Assembly: GCF_042684265.1 (NCBI RefSeq)
Contig: NZ_JBHULB010000013.1
Coordinates: forward strand, 54,250-118,249
Origin: Croceitalea marina
Lineage (GTDB): Bacteria; Bacteroidota; Bacteroidia; Flavobacteriales; Flavobacteriaceae
Direction: 5' to 3'
DNA length: 64,000 nucleotides
Shown here: one piece after another, positions 1-9,399 of the stretch
How the letters are laid out: every line of letters starts with the position of its first letter
Numbering within the stretch: position 1 is the first letter of the stretch
Notes under the pieces: generated by a model
The model's database searches: none
What the model saw: only the letters and a program-made list of their open reading frames with translations
What the model was told of the DNA's origin: nothing
Translations under genes and position numbers: made by a program

Positions 1-2
1 GC

Positions 3-941
3 ATCGGGCATAATCCTATTTTTAATTGCCACGAAATGCAAATGGACTCTAAAGGAAGGTTGTTGATGCTAGGGGACCATACCGATAACAATATGCTGGT
101 CTTTGATAAATCGGGAAAACTCTTGGATGCTTGGGGCACTCGTTACCCTGGGGGGCATGGTCTAACGCTAAACGATGAGGGAGGTGAAGACATTCTATAT
201 ATCGTGGATTGCGGATGGATGCAAGATCGAAACGGTAAATGGCACAAACAGGCCGGAACTGTGCACAAAACTACAATCGATGGAAAATTGATATTCTCTT
301 TTCCTGACCCTAGAACCATAGGAGTCTACGATGAGGACATGGAATATATGCCAACGGAAACCTGTGTGTCCGCAAATGGCGATGTATATATCGCCGATGG
401 ATACGGTTCCGATTATATCCTTCAGTTTAACCACAAAGGAGAATTTATACGCAAGTTCGGTGGTCATCATAATACGAATGAAACCCATAATCTAAAAAAT
501 GCCCATGGTGTTGCCATCGACTACCGCGATAAAGACAACCCATTGTTGGTATGTACTTCACGAAACGAACATGCATTTAAATGGTTTACCTTACATGGAG
601 CGTATGTAAAAACAGTTGAATTGCCAGGGGCTTTTGTTTGCCGACCTGTTATGGACGATAACAATATTTACGCAGGTGTATGTTGGTCAACAACCCGCGA
701 AGGAAAAGGTTGGGTAAAAGATACCGGTTTCGTTACCATTTTGGACGAAAAAAATAAGGTGGTTTCCAATCCTGGTGGTGAAGCTCCCGTTTATAAAAAT
801 GGTGAGTTACAACAGCTTTATCAAGCAGCAAACCCAACTTTTAACCATGGCCATGATGTGTTCGTTGATGAAGATAAAAATCTTTATGTCTGTCAATGGA
901 ATGCCAACCACACCCCACCTATAAAACTAGAGCGCGTTTAA
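3..941 (+). CDS. NHL/beta-propeller repeat protein, 5' truncated by window edge
   Basis: The reading frame is open from the first base, and the residues before the first ATG (position 36) continue the same fold, with a GHNPIFNCHEM stretch leading into QMDSKGRL. The gene therefore starts outside the window. About 310 residues are visible. They contain repeated GDVYIADGYG- and NLYVCQWN-type blades with a histidine-rich GGHGLTL motif, typical of NHL or peptidylamidoglycolate-lyase-like six-bladed propellers. Such proteins are often periplasmic and sit in polysaccharide loci beside PSCyt1 proteins, as here, with the next ATG only 9 bases downstream. The ligand or reaction is unknown. I am confident of the fold class, not of an enzymatic role. 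Confidence 0.75.
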   Translation: MGHNPIFNCHEMQMDSKGRLLMLGDHTDNNMLVFDKSGKLLDAWGTRYPGGHGLTLNDEGGEDILYIVDCGWMQDRNGKWHKQAGTVHKTTIDGKLIFSFPDPRTIGVYDEDMEYMPTETCVSANGDVYIADGYGSDYILQFNHKGEFIRKFGGHHNTNETHNLKNAHGVAIDYRDKDNPLLVCTSRNEHAFKWFTLHGAYVKTVELPGAFVCRPVMDDNNIYAGVCWSTTREGKGWVKDTGFVTILDEKNKVVSNPGGEAPVYKNGELQQLYQAANPTFNHGHDVFVDEDKNLYVCQWNANHTPPIKLERV

Positions 942-950
942 ACCAAGTAT

Positions 951-2324
951 ATGCAAGAAACACCGGATATTCTTCTATTTCTAGGCAGGTTTCATCCCTT
1001 GATCGTTCATTTACCGATTGGCTTTTTGCTAATGGCCTTTCTATTAAAGCTCTTTAGCCTCAGAAAAAATCATGAAAAACTAAAATTTGCCTTACCCTTT
1101 ACTTTGTTTCTAGGGGCTATAAGTGCACTTTTCGCTTGCATACTTGGGTATTTATTATCATTTAGTGGCGATTACGCAGAAGATGCCCTAGATACCCATT
1201 TCTGGTTTGGCATTGCCACAACCCTTGCTGCATTTTTAGCATGGGCGCTAAGCGCTAAAAAAATAAAACTGACCAAATTACAAAATGGCAAATCAGTTCT
1301 TACAGTATTACTATTTACTGTAGTACTTCTTACCGCTACAGGGCATTACGGGGGGAATCTAACACATGGATCTGATTATTTAACGACCTATTTTCCTTTT
1401 GGAAAGAAAAAAAACACCTTATTACCAGCGCCAAATTCCGTTCAAGAAGCACAGGTTTATGGACATTTAGTTGCTCCGATTCTAGAAAATAAGTGCCTGA
1501 GTTGTCATAATTCAACAAAGAAAAAAGGAGGACTGTCATTTGAGAGCTCTGAAGCTATGAACAAGGGAGGGAAAACTGGCCCCGTGCTTATAGCAGGAGA
1601 TACTACAAAATCTCAAATCATCGAGCGGGTAACCATGAATCCAAAAGATGAGAAATTCATGCCACCAGAAGGCAAAACCCCGTTGGATCAAGACGAAATT
1701 ACCCTTCTTAAATTTTGGATTGCACAAGGCAATGGAAGTTTTGATACCATTTTAAATGCTGTTAATCCTTCTGAAGAAATTGAGCGTATAGCAGCAAAGC
1801 TCTTGGGTATAAATAGTGTCGAAAGTGACACCAAAGAGTTATTCCCAAAAGTTCCAGAGGTCTCAAATTCGATATTGAACGAATTAAGACTATCAGGATT
1901 TAAAATACGTGAGTTGATCTCAAAAAGTAATCTGTTCGATATATCGCTACCTGCTGGCTATTTGAAATCTGAAGAAGAAACTACTGTATTACTTCAAAAA
2001 CTGAATGCTTTAAAGCAGAATATTCTTTGGTTATCACTACCAGAAAATAGTATTAATGACAATCATCTAGAAATGATCGGAGCCTTTAAAAACCTTAAAA
2101 GATTGCGTCTAGAAAAAAATAAAATTACCGACACCGGAATATCACATCTTATAAATCTTGAGAACCTAGAAGTCTTGAACCTATATCAAACCCAAGTTAG
2201 CCCATCAGCCATAGAGAAACTATTAAAAATTCCGTCTTTAAAAAAAGTTTACATCTGGGAAACTTCAATAAGTAAAAAAGATGTAGATGTTTTAGACAAA
2301 GACACCCTTGAATTTATTTTATGA
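951..2324 (+). CDS. Membrane protein with DUF2231-like segment, PSCyt1 cytochrome c domain and leucine-rich repeats
   Basis: This 457-residue protein has three parts. Residues 1-150 hold about four hydrophobic segments with the FHPLIVHLPIGF signature of DUF2231-like membrane domains. A cytochrome c domain follows, with the heme motif CLSCH at residues 182-186 and a MPPEGKTPL segment supplying the distal methionine, as in planctomycete-type PSCyt1 domains. From about residue 330 there are LRR-like repeats (LPENSINDNHLEMIGAFKNL). Such proteins are inferred to be membrane-anchored redox partners of periplasmic oxidoreductases. It lies between the propeller gene and an SGNH hydrolase in one forward operon with gaps under 10 bases. 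The electron donor and acceptor are not identifiable here. Confidence 0.8.
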   Translation: MQETPDILLFLGRFHPLIVHLPIGFLLMAFLLKLFSLRKNHEKLKFALPFTLFLGAISALFACILGYLLSFSGDYAEDALDTHFWFGIATTLAAFLAWALSAKKIKLTKLQNGKSVLTVLLFTVVLLTATGHYGGNLTHGSDYLTTYFPFGKKKNTLLPAPNSVQEAQVYGHLVAPILENKCLSCHNSTKKKGGLSFESSEAMNKGGKTGPVLIAGDTTKSQIIERVTMNPKDEKFMPPEGKTPLDQDEITLLKFWIAQGNGSFDTILNAVNPSEEIERIAAKLLGINSVESDTKELFPKVPEVSNSILNELRLSGFKIRELISKSNLFDISLPAGYLKSEEETTVLLQKLNALKQNILWLSLPENSINDNHLEMIGAFKNLKRLRLEKNKITDTGISHLINLENLEVLNLYQTQVSPSAIEKLLKIPSLKKVYIWETSISKKDVDVLDKDTLEFIL

Positions 2325-2327
2325 CCT

Positions 2328-3131
2328 ATGCACAGGCGACAATTCTTGATTAAAATTAGTATTTCTGCAAGCTTGATTTTAAGTTCATTGGAGCTCTTTT
2401 TAAGCTGCAATTCTAAAACAAATTTCCCCTTTAAAAAGGGTTCGCGCATCGGTTTCTTCGGAGACAGTATTACCTATGCCGACCACAATGGTTATGTAGA
2501 GCTTTTACAAGAATATTTTAAAAAAAACTATCCAGATTATGTATTAGAACTGGTTAATCTGGGAAAGAATAGCGAAACCATAACCGGCTTAACGGAAAGC
2601 GAACATCCTGGTCCGCGCCCATTTTTATTTGACCGCTTAGACCATGAGCTTGAAGCTCATTCATTGAACGTCGCTTTTTTTTGCTACGGAATTAATTGCG
2701 GTATTTACCAGCCTCCTTCAGAAATGATTTTTGAAAAGTATAGAACTGGGCTTCAACTCTTTTTAAATAAAGCCCATGAAAAAAATATTGGCGTTTACCT
2801 CATAGGCCCTCCTCCTCTTCTACTTCGAAGTCTTTCAAATAACAAAAATTTTGGCCCTTATAACTGGCAAAATCCTTATCCGAACTATGAAGAAGAGGTA
2901 CTTTCAGAGTTTAGAAAGATTCTTTTCAATTTTAAACATCCAGCAATCCTTAAAAAAATAAACATTCACAACACTTTAGCTAAGGCTAGCACAAAAGCGT
3001 ATGGCACCGACCCCATACATCCTAACGCCATAGGCCATAAAATCATTTTTGAAGAAGTCATAAAAGCCTTAGGGCTTAAAAAATTACTAAAAATCGCCAG
3101 TACCATATTGATCATATGTGCTATTCTTTAA
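2328..3131 (+). CDS. SGNH/GDSL-family hydrolase, lipoprotein or twin-charged signal
   Basis: The protein has 267 residues and a signal segment ending in LFLSC (Cys27), a probable lipobox. The SGNH blocks are visible: FFGDSITY with nucleophile Ser47, a glycine in LGKNSETI, the asparagine block GINCGIY, and a C-terminal DPIHPNAIGH block with the Asp-x-x-His pair. This family removes acetyl or other ester groups, often from polysaccharides or their oligosaccharides, and that is the inferred role next to two sulfatases. It starts 3 bases after the preceding stop, so it is almost certainly co-transcribed. The true substrate is unknown; a lipase-like activity is possible but less likely from context. 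Confidence 0.8.
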   Translation: MHRRQFLIKISISASLILSSLELFLSCNSKTNFPFKKGSRIGFFGDSITYADHNGYVELLQEYFKKNYPDYVLELVNLGKNSETITGLTESEHPGPRPFLFDRLDHELEAHSLNVAFFCYGINCGIYQPPSEMIFEKYRTGLQLFLNKAHEKNIGVYLIGPPPLLLRSLSNNKNFGPYNWQNPYPNYEEEVLSEFRKILFNFKHPAILKKINIHNTLAKASTKAYGTDPIHPNAIGHKIIFEEVIKALGLKKLLKIASTILIICAIL

Positions 3132-3176
3132 AACAAGGCTTCAAAAAATTCACTGTGCCTTAAAGATATTTACAAT

Positions 3177-4859
3177 ATGTTATATTTTGAATGGAACAGA
3201 CCGGTTATTCTAGCGCTATGCATTATCCTTTTTGGATGTAAAAAGCGGGATAAAGAAATTGTAGATGATAGACCAAATATCATCTACATCATGGCAGATG
3301 ACCACACAAGTCAGGCCTTCGGTATTTATAACAGTAGATTGGCCTCACTGAACCCTACCCCTACTTTAGATAAATTGGCCCGAGAAGGTGTAATTTTCGA
3401 CAATGCTTTTGTAAATAACTCCATATGTGTGCCAAGTCGCGCTGCAATAATAACAGGGCAACGTGCACAAACTAATGGCGTGCTAGACTTGGAAGGCTCA
3501 ATTCCTCCTGAAAAACAATATTTACCCCTTGAAATCAAAAAATTAGGCTACCAAACCGCTATTATAGGCAAATGGCATCTGCATGAAGAGCCTGCGGCAT
3601 TTGACTACTATCAGGTGCTACCATCACAGGGGAGTTACTTTAACCCAGAATTTCGTGTCCGTGGTGAACAACCTTGGCCACAAAACGCAGTACAGACCAA
3701 AGGCCATTCTTCAGATAAGATAACCGATATAACTCTTGATTGGCTAAAAAACAAGAGGGACAAGGGCAAGCCCTTTTTTCTAATGCACCATTTTAAAGCA
3801 CCACATGATGATTTTGAATATGCCCCTAGGTATGAAGAATATTTAAACGACACTTTTATTCCGGAACCTGAAAGTCTGTATGACAATAAAAACAATGGTT
3901 CAGTGGCCACAAGAGGAATAAATGACTCCTTGAGCCGGGTCATTGGGTCTTCTGTTTCTCATCGCAATCTAATTCGAAATCAGGCTATGAATATTTATAA
4001 AGAGGATACCACCCTTTATCGTAAATATCGCGATGCCTCTTCGATTCAATCGAATGAAATGATCGCATGGAAAATGGATTCAGAAGAAAAGGCGTATACC
4101 AGTAAAACCTACCAAGATTATCTAAAAAAATATTTGCGCTGTGTAAAAGGTGTTGATGACAATGTTAAGAGATTATTAGATTATCTAGAAGCAGAAAACA
4201 TGATGGAAAATACCATCATAATATATACCTCTGACCAAGGCTTTATGCTTGGGGAACATGACTATATCGATAAACGTTGGATGTACGAAGAGTCTATGCG
4301 TATGCCTTTCTTTATACGATGTCCTAAAAAAATAAAATCTGGAATTCGAACCGACGCGATTATAAACAATACAGATTTCGCCCCCACCCTAATTGAGCTT
4401 GCAGGAGGAAAAACTCCAGATTACATGCAAGGGAAGAGCTTTAAAACCATTTTAGAGACGGGCCAAGAGCCAGAAAACTGGCAGAAATCTACTTATTACA
4501 GGTATTGGATGCATTTAGCCCACAGGCATCAAAACCCTGCTCATTTTGGTTTGAGAACAAAAGATTACAAGCTCATTTTTTATTACGGAAAATACTGGGT
4601 CGATACGGACAACCCCAACGCCATATGGAATGAAAAAAGTTGGGGAAACGATTTTACCAAACACACGCCACCAGCCTGGGAGTTTTATGACCTAAAGAAA
4701 GACCCAAAAGAAATGAACAATGCCTATAATGATCCTACACATGCTTCAATTATAAAAAATCTAAAAAAAGAGCTTAAAACACAAAGGGAGCACTTAAATG
4801 AAACAGATAAAAACTACCCCCATATTCAAAAAGTTATTGATGAACATTGGAATGATTAA
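3177..4859 (+). CDS. Formylglycine-dependent sulfatase (S1 family), lipoprotein
   Basis: This 560-residue sulfatase has a lipoprotein signal (IILFGC, Cys21), so it is probably tethered in the periplasm or at the outer membrane. The N-terminal metal-binding block is NIIYIMADDH. The maturation motif CVPSRA at residues 84-89 supplies the cysteine that a formylglycine-generating enzyme converts to the catalytic aldehyde. A second metal block, YTSDQGFMLGEHDY, lies in the C-terminal half. The expected reaction is hydrolysis of a sulfate ester on an algal sugar. Position and sugar specificity cannot be read directly; the neighbouring L-sugar operon suggests a sulfated galactan or fucan. It overlaps the next sulfatase by a few bases if that gene starts at 4852. 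Confidence 0.92.
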   Translation: MLYFEWNRPVILALCIILFGCKKRDKEIVDDRPNIIYIMADDHTSQAFGIYNSRLASLNPTPTLDKLAREGVIFDNAFVNNSICVPSRAAIITGQRAQTNGVLDLEGSIPPEKQYLPLEIKKLGYQTAIIGKWHLHEEPAAFDYYQVLPSQGSYFNPEFRVRGEQPWPQNAVQTKGHSSDKITDITLDWLKNKRDKGKPFFLMHHFKAPHDDFEYAPRYEEYLNDTFIPEPESLYDNKNNGSVATRGINDSLSRVIGSSVSHRNLIRNQAMNIYKEDTTLYRKYRDASSIQSNEMIAWKMDSEEKAYTSKTYQDYLKKYLRCVKGVDDNVKRLLDYLEAENMMENTIIIYTSDQGFMLGEHDYIDKRWMYEESMRMPFFIRCPKKIKSGIRTDAIINNTDFAPTLIELAGGKTPDYMQGKSFKTILETGQEPENWQKSTYYRYWMHLAHRHQNPAHFGLRTKDYKLIFYYGKYWVDTDNPNAIWNEKSWGNDFTKHTPPAWEFYDLKKDPKEMNNAYNDPTHASIIKNLKKELKTQREHLNETDKNYPHIQKVIDEHWND

Positions 4860-6531
4860 ATACCGACACTTTAGAAATGTATTACCACTGCTTTTTTATC
4901 TTCTTGGCATAGTATACCTCGAAGCCCAAGAACGACCTAATTTTGTCTTTATCCTAACGGATGACCAGCAATATGGATTGATGGGATGTACGGGTAATGC
5001 TATCGTTCAAACTCCTAATTTAGACAAGCTGGCAAGTGATGGTGTACTTTTTACCAATGCACATATTACCAGTGCAATTTGTACCCCCAGCAGAGCCAGT
5101 ATTCTTACAAGTCAATTTGAACGAAAGCACCAAATAAATTTTAATTCAGGAACAAGTATGCCCAAGGAAGTTTGGGAAACAACCTACCCTATGCTTATGC
5201 GTAATAGTGGTTATTATACTGGTTGGATCGGTAAAAACCATGTACCTATTGGAGAAGGAGGCTATCGCAGTGGTTTAATGGAGCAAAGCTTTGATTACTG
5301 GTATGCAGGTCACGGTCATCTTCGTTTTTATCCAAAAGAAGTCCATAAAATATTTAAGCAGGCAAAGAACGATACACAGGCAGAGATTATAGGTGAAGGA
5401 ATCGAAGATTTCTTATCTAACGAACAAAAATTGGAAGGTGTTGTTAAATTTATGGAACAGCGACCAAAACAAAAACCGTTTGTTTTATCTATTTCATTTA
5501 ACCTGCCGCATGGCGCTGGAACTTCTACCATGCAAATGAAAGAAACAGATGATAGTATTTATAAAACGCTTTACAGGGATAAAACCATTCCCCTACCTAA
5601 AAACTACATCGCCAAGGCAAATATTAAGACACCGAAGCTCCCGAAAGAGATACACCATGCCGATGATAGGCAACAAGGATACAACTATGTTGATACGCCA
5701 ACAGGTTATAGAGAAAGATATACAAGACAACTACAAGCTATGACAGGTATCGATAGAATTGTAGGACGGTTAAGACAGCTATTGAAAGCACATAATCTAG
5801 AAAAAAATACCATTATTATTTTCACTTCAGACCATGGTCTTTTTATGGGTCAATTTGGTCTTGGTGGTAAAGCGTTATGCTATGAGATTACCACTCACGT
5901 ACCCTTAATCATCTTTGACCCAAAGCTCAAAAAATCAAATCGTGGTAGAACTTCCAATGCCTTGGTACAAAGTATTGACTTGGCGCCTACCCTTTTAAGC
6001 AAAAGCGGTATCGACATCCCTCAAAGTTATCAAGGGCATGATCTGTCTCCACTCTTAAAAGGCAAACAAAATGCTGTTAGGGAGTATCTTTACACAGAAA
6101 ACCTTTGGTCTACACACTTTGGTAACCCCAGATGTGAGTCCGTTCAAAATAAGAAGTGGAAGTACATACGGTACTACAAGAATGAAAACTTCTCTGCCCA
6201 AGAGAAAATTAAAACGGCAGAACAAATCGGAATTCCAACAAGTAGTATGCTCTATAAAGTACATGACCCTGATATCGCAATATATCGCTCATACATAAAC
6301 GGGCCATTGCAGGGCGAAATTCCAGCATATGAGGAACTATACAATCTCAAAACTGACCCAGACGAAACTACCAATTTAGCCATGACCGAAGCGAACAGGT
6401 CAGTTTTACAAAAAATGAGAGCTGTATGGAAGAAGGAAATCTTATATGCAAAAGGTAAAGATCTACCTCAAGTTTTACGCTATACAAGTGACAGTGAAGC
6501 CGAGAGGGCTATTCTAATAGAACCTAAATAG
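4852..6531 (+). CDS. Formylglycine-dependent sulfatase (S1 family), secreted
   Basis: A second sulfatase, about 559 residues from the start chosen here. The frame is open further upstream to 4798, but only the ATG at 4852 gives a clean signal peptide (short basic head, LPLLFYLLGIVYL core, cleavage after EAQ) and a usual 8-base overlap with the previous stop. The maturation motif is CTPSRAS, with Cys77. Metal-binding blocks are FVFILTDDQQ near the N-terminus and FTSDHGLFMG in the C-terminal half. It is a paralogue of the neighbouring sulfatase but clearly divergent, so the two probably remove different sulfate groups. It ends 34 bases before the convergent GH2 gene. Confidence 0.92.
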   Translation: MIKYRHFRNVLPLLFYLLGIVYLEAQERPNFVFILTDDQQYGLMGCTGNAIVQTPNLDKLASDGVLFTNAHITSAICTPSRASILTSQFERKHQINFNSGTSMPKEVWETTYPMLMRNSGYYTGWIGKNHVPIGEGGYRSGLMEQSFDYWYAGHGHLRFYPKEVHKIFKQAKNDTQAEIIGEGIEDFLSNEQKLEGVVKFMEQRPKQKPFVLSISFNLPHGAGTSTMQMKETDDSIYKTLYRDKTIPLPKNYIAKANIKTPKLPKEIHHADDRQQGYNYVDTPTGYRERYTRQLQAMTGIDRIVGRLRQLLKAHNLEKNTIIIFTSDHGLFMGQFGLGGKALCYEITTHVPLIIFDPKLKKSNRGRTSNALVQSIDLAPTLLSKSGIDIPQSYQGHDLSPLLKGKQNAVREYLYTENLWSTHFGNPRCESVQNKKWKYIRYYKNENFSAQEKIKTAEQIGIPTSSMLYKVHDPDIAIYRSYINGPLQGEIPAYEELYNLKTDPDETTNLAMTEANRSVLQKMRAVWKKEILYAKGKDLPQVLRYTSDSEAERAILIEPK

Positions 6532-6565
6532 TTACAAAAAAAATAGCCACTTCATAGCTCAGATA

Positions 6566-9052
6566 TTAATTCACATTTACAACTAAGTTTGCTGGTTTTA
6601 GCCCTTTAGAAGTCCCCTTTATTTTAATTGTACCGGCCTGGCTATTAGATTTTACGACCAAGAGCGCCAAGCCGTTGAATGCCTTTCTTTTATTATCTTG
6701 AAAAGACTCTAAAGAGGCAGCATTACCATTACCAACGGCTAAAATACTGCCAGCGCCTTCTACCTCAAAGTCAATTAAATTATCTGCCAAAGGGCAAAGA
6801 TTACCTTCTGAATCTTCAACCCGGACTGTAATATAAGAGATATCTTCTCCCCCTTTATTTATCTCATTTCTATCGGCTGAAAGCTTTATTCTTGATGGTT
6901 TTCCAGCAGTATTAATTTCCTTCTGCACTACAGCTTTTCCATCCTTGTAACCGACTACCTTAATTTTCCCTTTTTGATAGGGAACGGTCCAAGAAAGACG
7001 ATACTTGCTTTCATAGAAATCCTTGTCATAGTGATAAAGATCTGCAGGGATTGTGGTTGTATCCACCCCTTTTTTGCGTATGCCGTATGATTTTTCGTTT
7101 ACAAACAATTCTACCCAATCACAGTTAGTATATGAGACCACCGGAATTTCTTGCCCCTCTTTACCTGTCCAATTCCAATGAGGAAGTAAATGTACCATGG
7201 GTTCTTCTGTCCATTGTGATTGATAAAGGTAAAAACGGTCTTTTTTAAACCCACATAAATCTACGGGTGCAAAGTATGAAGACCTAGAGGGCCAGTCGTC
7301 ATTCCAATATCCATTTGTAGAGTTGTCCCTTCCTCCATACGGAGTTGGCTCACCAAGATAATCAAAGCCTGTCCAAATAAACTCCCCTAAAGAAAACTTG
7401 TTCTGCTCTTGCATATCAAATTCAATATCTGGTGCATAAGCCCAAGCAGGCCCTGTGGTAACATCATAACCAGAAACCTGTAAAGTATTCTTTTGGGTTT
7501 TTGCCTCTAATGGAAAATGATACGCCCCACGACTGCTTGTTTGAGATGAAGTCTCAGAACCATAAATAAACATATTTGGATGTAAGGCTTTTGCCTCGGC
7601 GTATTTCATGGGTTTATAATTCATCCCCACAACATCAACCTGATCTGCCAAACGGTTTTCAAAGGGAGCTGGGTAAAAATTAAAACCTATTGTAGTCGGT
7701 CGAGTACTATCTTCATCATGGCAGATATCGTTTAGATGTTTGGTAAGTTTCCAGCCATCCTTTTTTCCTTGTTCTAGAATTTCATTGCCAATACTGTACA
7801 TAACTACTGAAGGATGGTTGATATCCCTTCTAATCATATCGCGAAGGTCTTTCTCGTGCCATTTATCAAAATACTTACTGTATCCATTGGGCACTTTTCC
7901 CATCTGCCATTCATCAAAGGCCTCATCGATGACCACAATACCCAATCGGTCACAGACTTGTAAAAGCTCTGGGGAAGGAGGGTTATGACTTGTTCTCAGG
8001 GCATTTACACCCATTTCTTTCATGATTTCCATTTGACGCTCTTTAGCCCTATAGTTTATTGCCGCACCCAAAGGTCCTTGATCATGATGAAGACATACCC
8101 CATTAAATTTGATAGGATTACCGTTTAGCAAAAAACCTTTTTCTTGATCTAGTGCAATAGTTCGAATTCCGAATTCTGAACTGTAATCATCAACTATTTT
8201 TGATTTAATCACAATTCTACTTTCGGCTTTGTATAAATTGGGTTGATATATACCCCATAGCTCAGGATTTTCAATCTTGATTTCTTGATTTATCTTTTCT
8301 TCAGACGATGCGTTCAAAAGAACCTCAACTTCGTTTGAGGCAACCTTATTTCCATTACCATCTTTTAACGTTGTTATCAAGCTGGCCTCAACATCATCAT
8401 CTTGAACATTCTTAATTGTGGTAACAACGTTAACCGTTGCACTATCTTTTTGAACTGATGGGGTTGTTATGCGCACTCCCCATTGAGGAATATGGGTAGC
8501 ATGGTTTATTTTAAGCCTTACATTTCTATAAATTCCTGCTCCCGTGTACCATCTGGCCGCTAAGTCTTCTGGGGCGAGTTTTACGGCAATTATATTATCT
8601 TCTCCAAACTTTATATAAGGAGTCAAATCAAATTCAAAACCTATATAGCCATACGGTCTTTCACCAATGAAATTACCATTTAGCCAGACTTTTGCATTGT
8701 TCATTGCACCATCGAATTCTATCGAGATTTGTTTGTTCTTATGTTCTTTCGGAACCGTAAAGTGCTTTCTATACCAACCTACTCCGTGTACCGGAAGACC
8801 ACCTGTTCTGGCATTGTATTTACTATCAAAAGGGCCCTCTATGGCCCAATCATGGGGAAGGTTCAATTTTCTCCATTCCTCATCTTTTAAGTTAATTGCT
8901 TGGCCTTCTTCAACATCTCCTTTATTAAAAAGCCAGTTCTGATTAAAATTCTGGTCTGCAATATAATCCACCTCTACTTTTTGAGAACATGATAAAATAA
9001 TCACTGCAATCACAACCAGATATAAGAGCCTTTCGAAACTTTTTCGCATCAT
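6566..9052 (-). CDS. Glycoside hydrolase family 2, beta-galactosidase-like lipoprotein
   Basis: The 828-residue protein has a lipobox (ILSC, Cys22) and the GH2 order of sugar-binding domain, immunoglobulin-like domain and TIM barrel. The general acid/base is probably Glu424 in MYSIGNEI and the nucleophile Glu500 in FIYGSETSS. RTSHNPPSPE before the barrel active site is also diagnostic. C-terminal Ig-like modules follow (VRVEDSEGNLCPLADN). GH2 enzymes of this form release beta-linked galactose or related sugars from oligosaccharides. It is the last gene of the reverse operon and abuts the mutarotase gene directly. Beta-glucuronidase or beta-mannosidase activity cannot be excluded, but context favours a galactan-derived substrate. 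Confidence 0.9.
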   Translation of the reverse strand: MMRKSFERLLYLVVIAVIILSCSQKVEVDYIADQNFNQNWLFNKGDVEEGQAINLKDEEWRKLNLPHDWAIEGPFDSKYNARTGGLPVHGVGWYRKHFTVPKEHKNKQISIEFDGAMNNAKVWLNGNFIGERPYGYIGFEFDLTPYIKFGEDNIIAVKLAPEDLAARWYTGAGIYRNVRLKINHATHIPQWGVRITTPSVQKDSATVNVVTTIKNVQDDDVEASLITTLKDGNGNKVASNEVEVLLNASSEEKINQEIKIENPELWGIYQPNLYKAESRIVIKSKIVDDYSSEFGIRTIALDQEKGFLLNGNPIKFNGVCLHHDQGPLGAAINYRAKERQMEIMKEMGVNALRTSHNPPSPELLQVCDRLGIVVIDEAFDEWQMGKVPNGYSKYFDKWHEKDLRDMIRRDINHPSVVMYSIGNEILEQGKKDGWKLTKHLNDICHDEDSTRPTTIGFNFYPAPFENRLADQVDVVGMNYKPMKYAEAKALHPNMFIYGSETSSQTSSRGAYHFPLEAKTQKNTLQVSGYDVTTGPAWAYAPDIEFDMQEQNKFSLGEFIWTGFDYLGEPTPYGGRDNSTNGYWNDDWPSRSSYFAPVDLCGFKKDRFYLYQSQWTEEPMVHLLPHWNWTGKEGQEIPVVSYTNCDWVELFVNEKSYGIRKKGVDTTTIPADLYHYDKDFYESKYRLSWTVPYQKGKIKVVGYKDGKAVVQKEINTAGKPSRIKLSADRNEINKGGEDISYITVRVEDSEGNLCPLADNLIDFEVEGAGSILAVGNGNAASLESFQDNKRKAFNGLALLVVKSNSQAGTIKIKGTSKGLKPANLVVNVN

Positions 9053-9397
9053 TTAAAGTTTAAATATTCTTTCCATTTCAACCCATTTTTCGCCTTTTTT
9101 GGCCCATGGAAGGCGCTGTTGAAAGGTATCCATTAGTGTTTCCCATTCTTGCACTTTTGGGTTGTTCTTATCCATCTCAGCTTTGGTTTCAGGATTAAAG
9201 GTATCATCAACCTCCATGATCATGAACATGCGATTGCCGGTTAGGTAAATTTGCATATCCACAATACCTGCATCCTTGATACTTTTGGTAATTTCTGGCC
9301 ATGCATTTCCAGAAGAATGATATGCTTTGTACTTGGTTATTAAATCAGGGTTATCCTTTAGATCACAAGAATAACAGAACCTTTTAGTGTAAGCCAT
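9053..9397 (-). CDS. L-rhamnose/L-fucose mutarotase family protein (RhaM-like)
   Basis: A 114-residue dimeric ferredoxin-like-fold protein of the L-rhamnose mutarotase family, with features such as YKAYHSSGNAWPEI, MQIYLTGNRMFMIMEVDD and the C-terminal MERIFKL. These enzymes interconvert the alpha and beta anomers of L-hexoses so that a dehydrogenase or isomerase receives the right form. The gene sits between a FucP-type permease (2-base gap) and a GH2 gene (no gap), so it belongs to the L-sugar operon. The likely substrate here is L-galactose or L-fucose rather than L-rhamnose, because no rhamnose isomerase or kinase is present. That substrate choice is inferred. Confidence 0.85.
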   Translation of the reverse strand: MAYTKRFCYSCDLKDNPDLITKYKAYHSSGNAWPEITKSIKDAGIVDMQIYLTGNRMFMIMEVDDTFNPETKAEMDKNNPKVQEWETLMDTFQQRLPWAKKGEKWVEMERIFKL

Positions 9398-9399
9398 TT

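Noticed and set aside
4798..4851. Extended start of the second sulfatase at 4798
   Set aside because: The extra residues precede a clear signal peptide and overlap the previous gene by more than 60 bases; the ATG at 4852 gives a normal overlap and signal.
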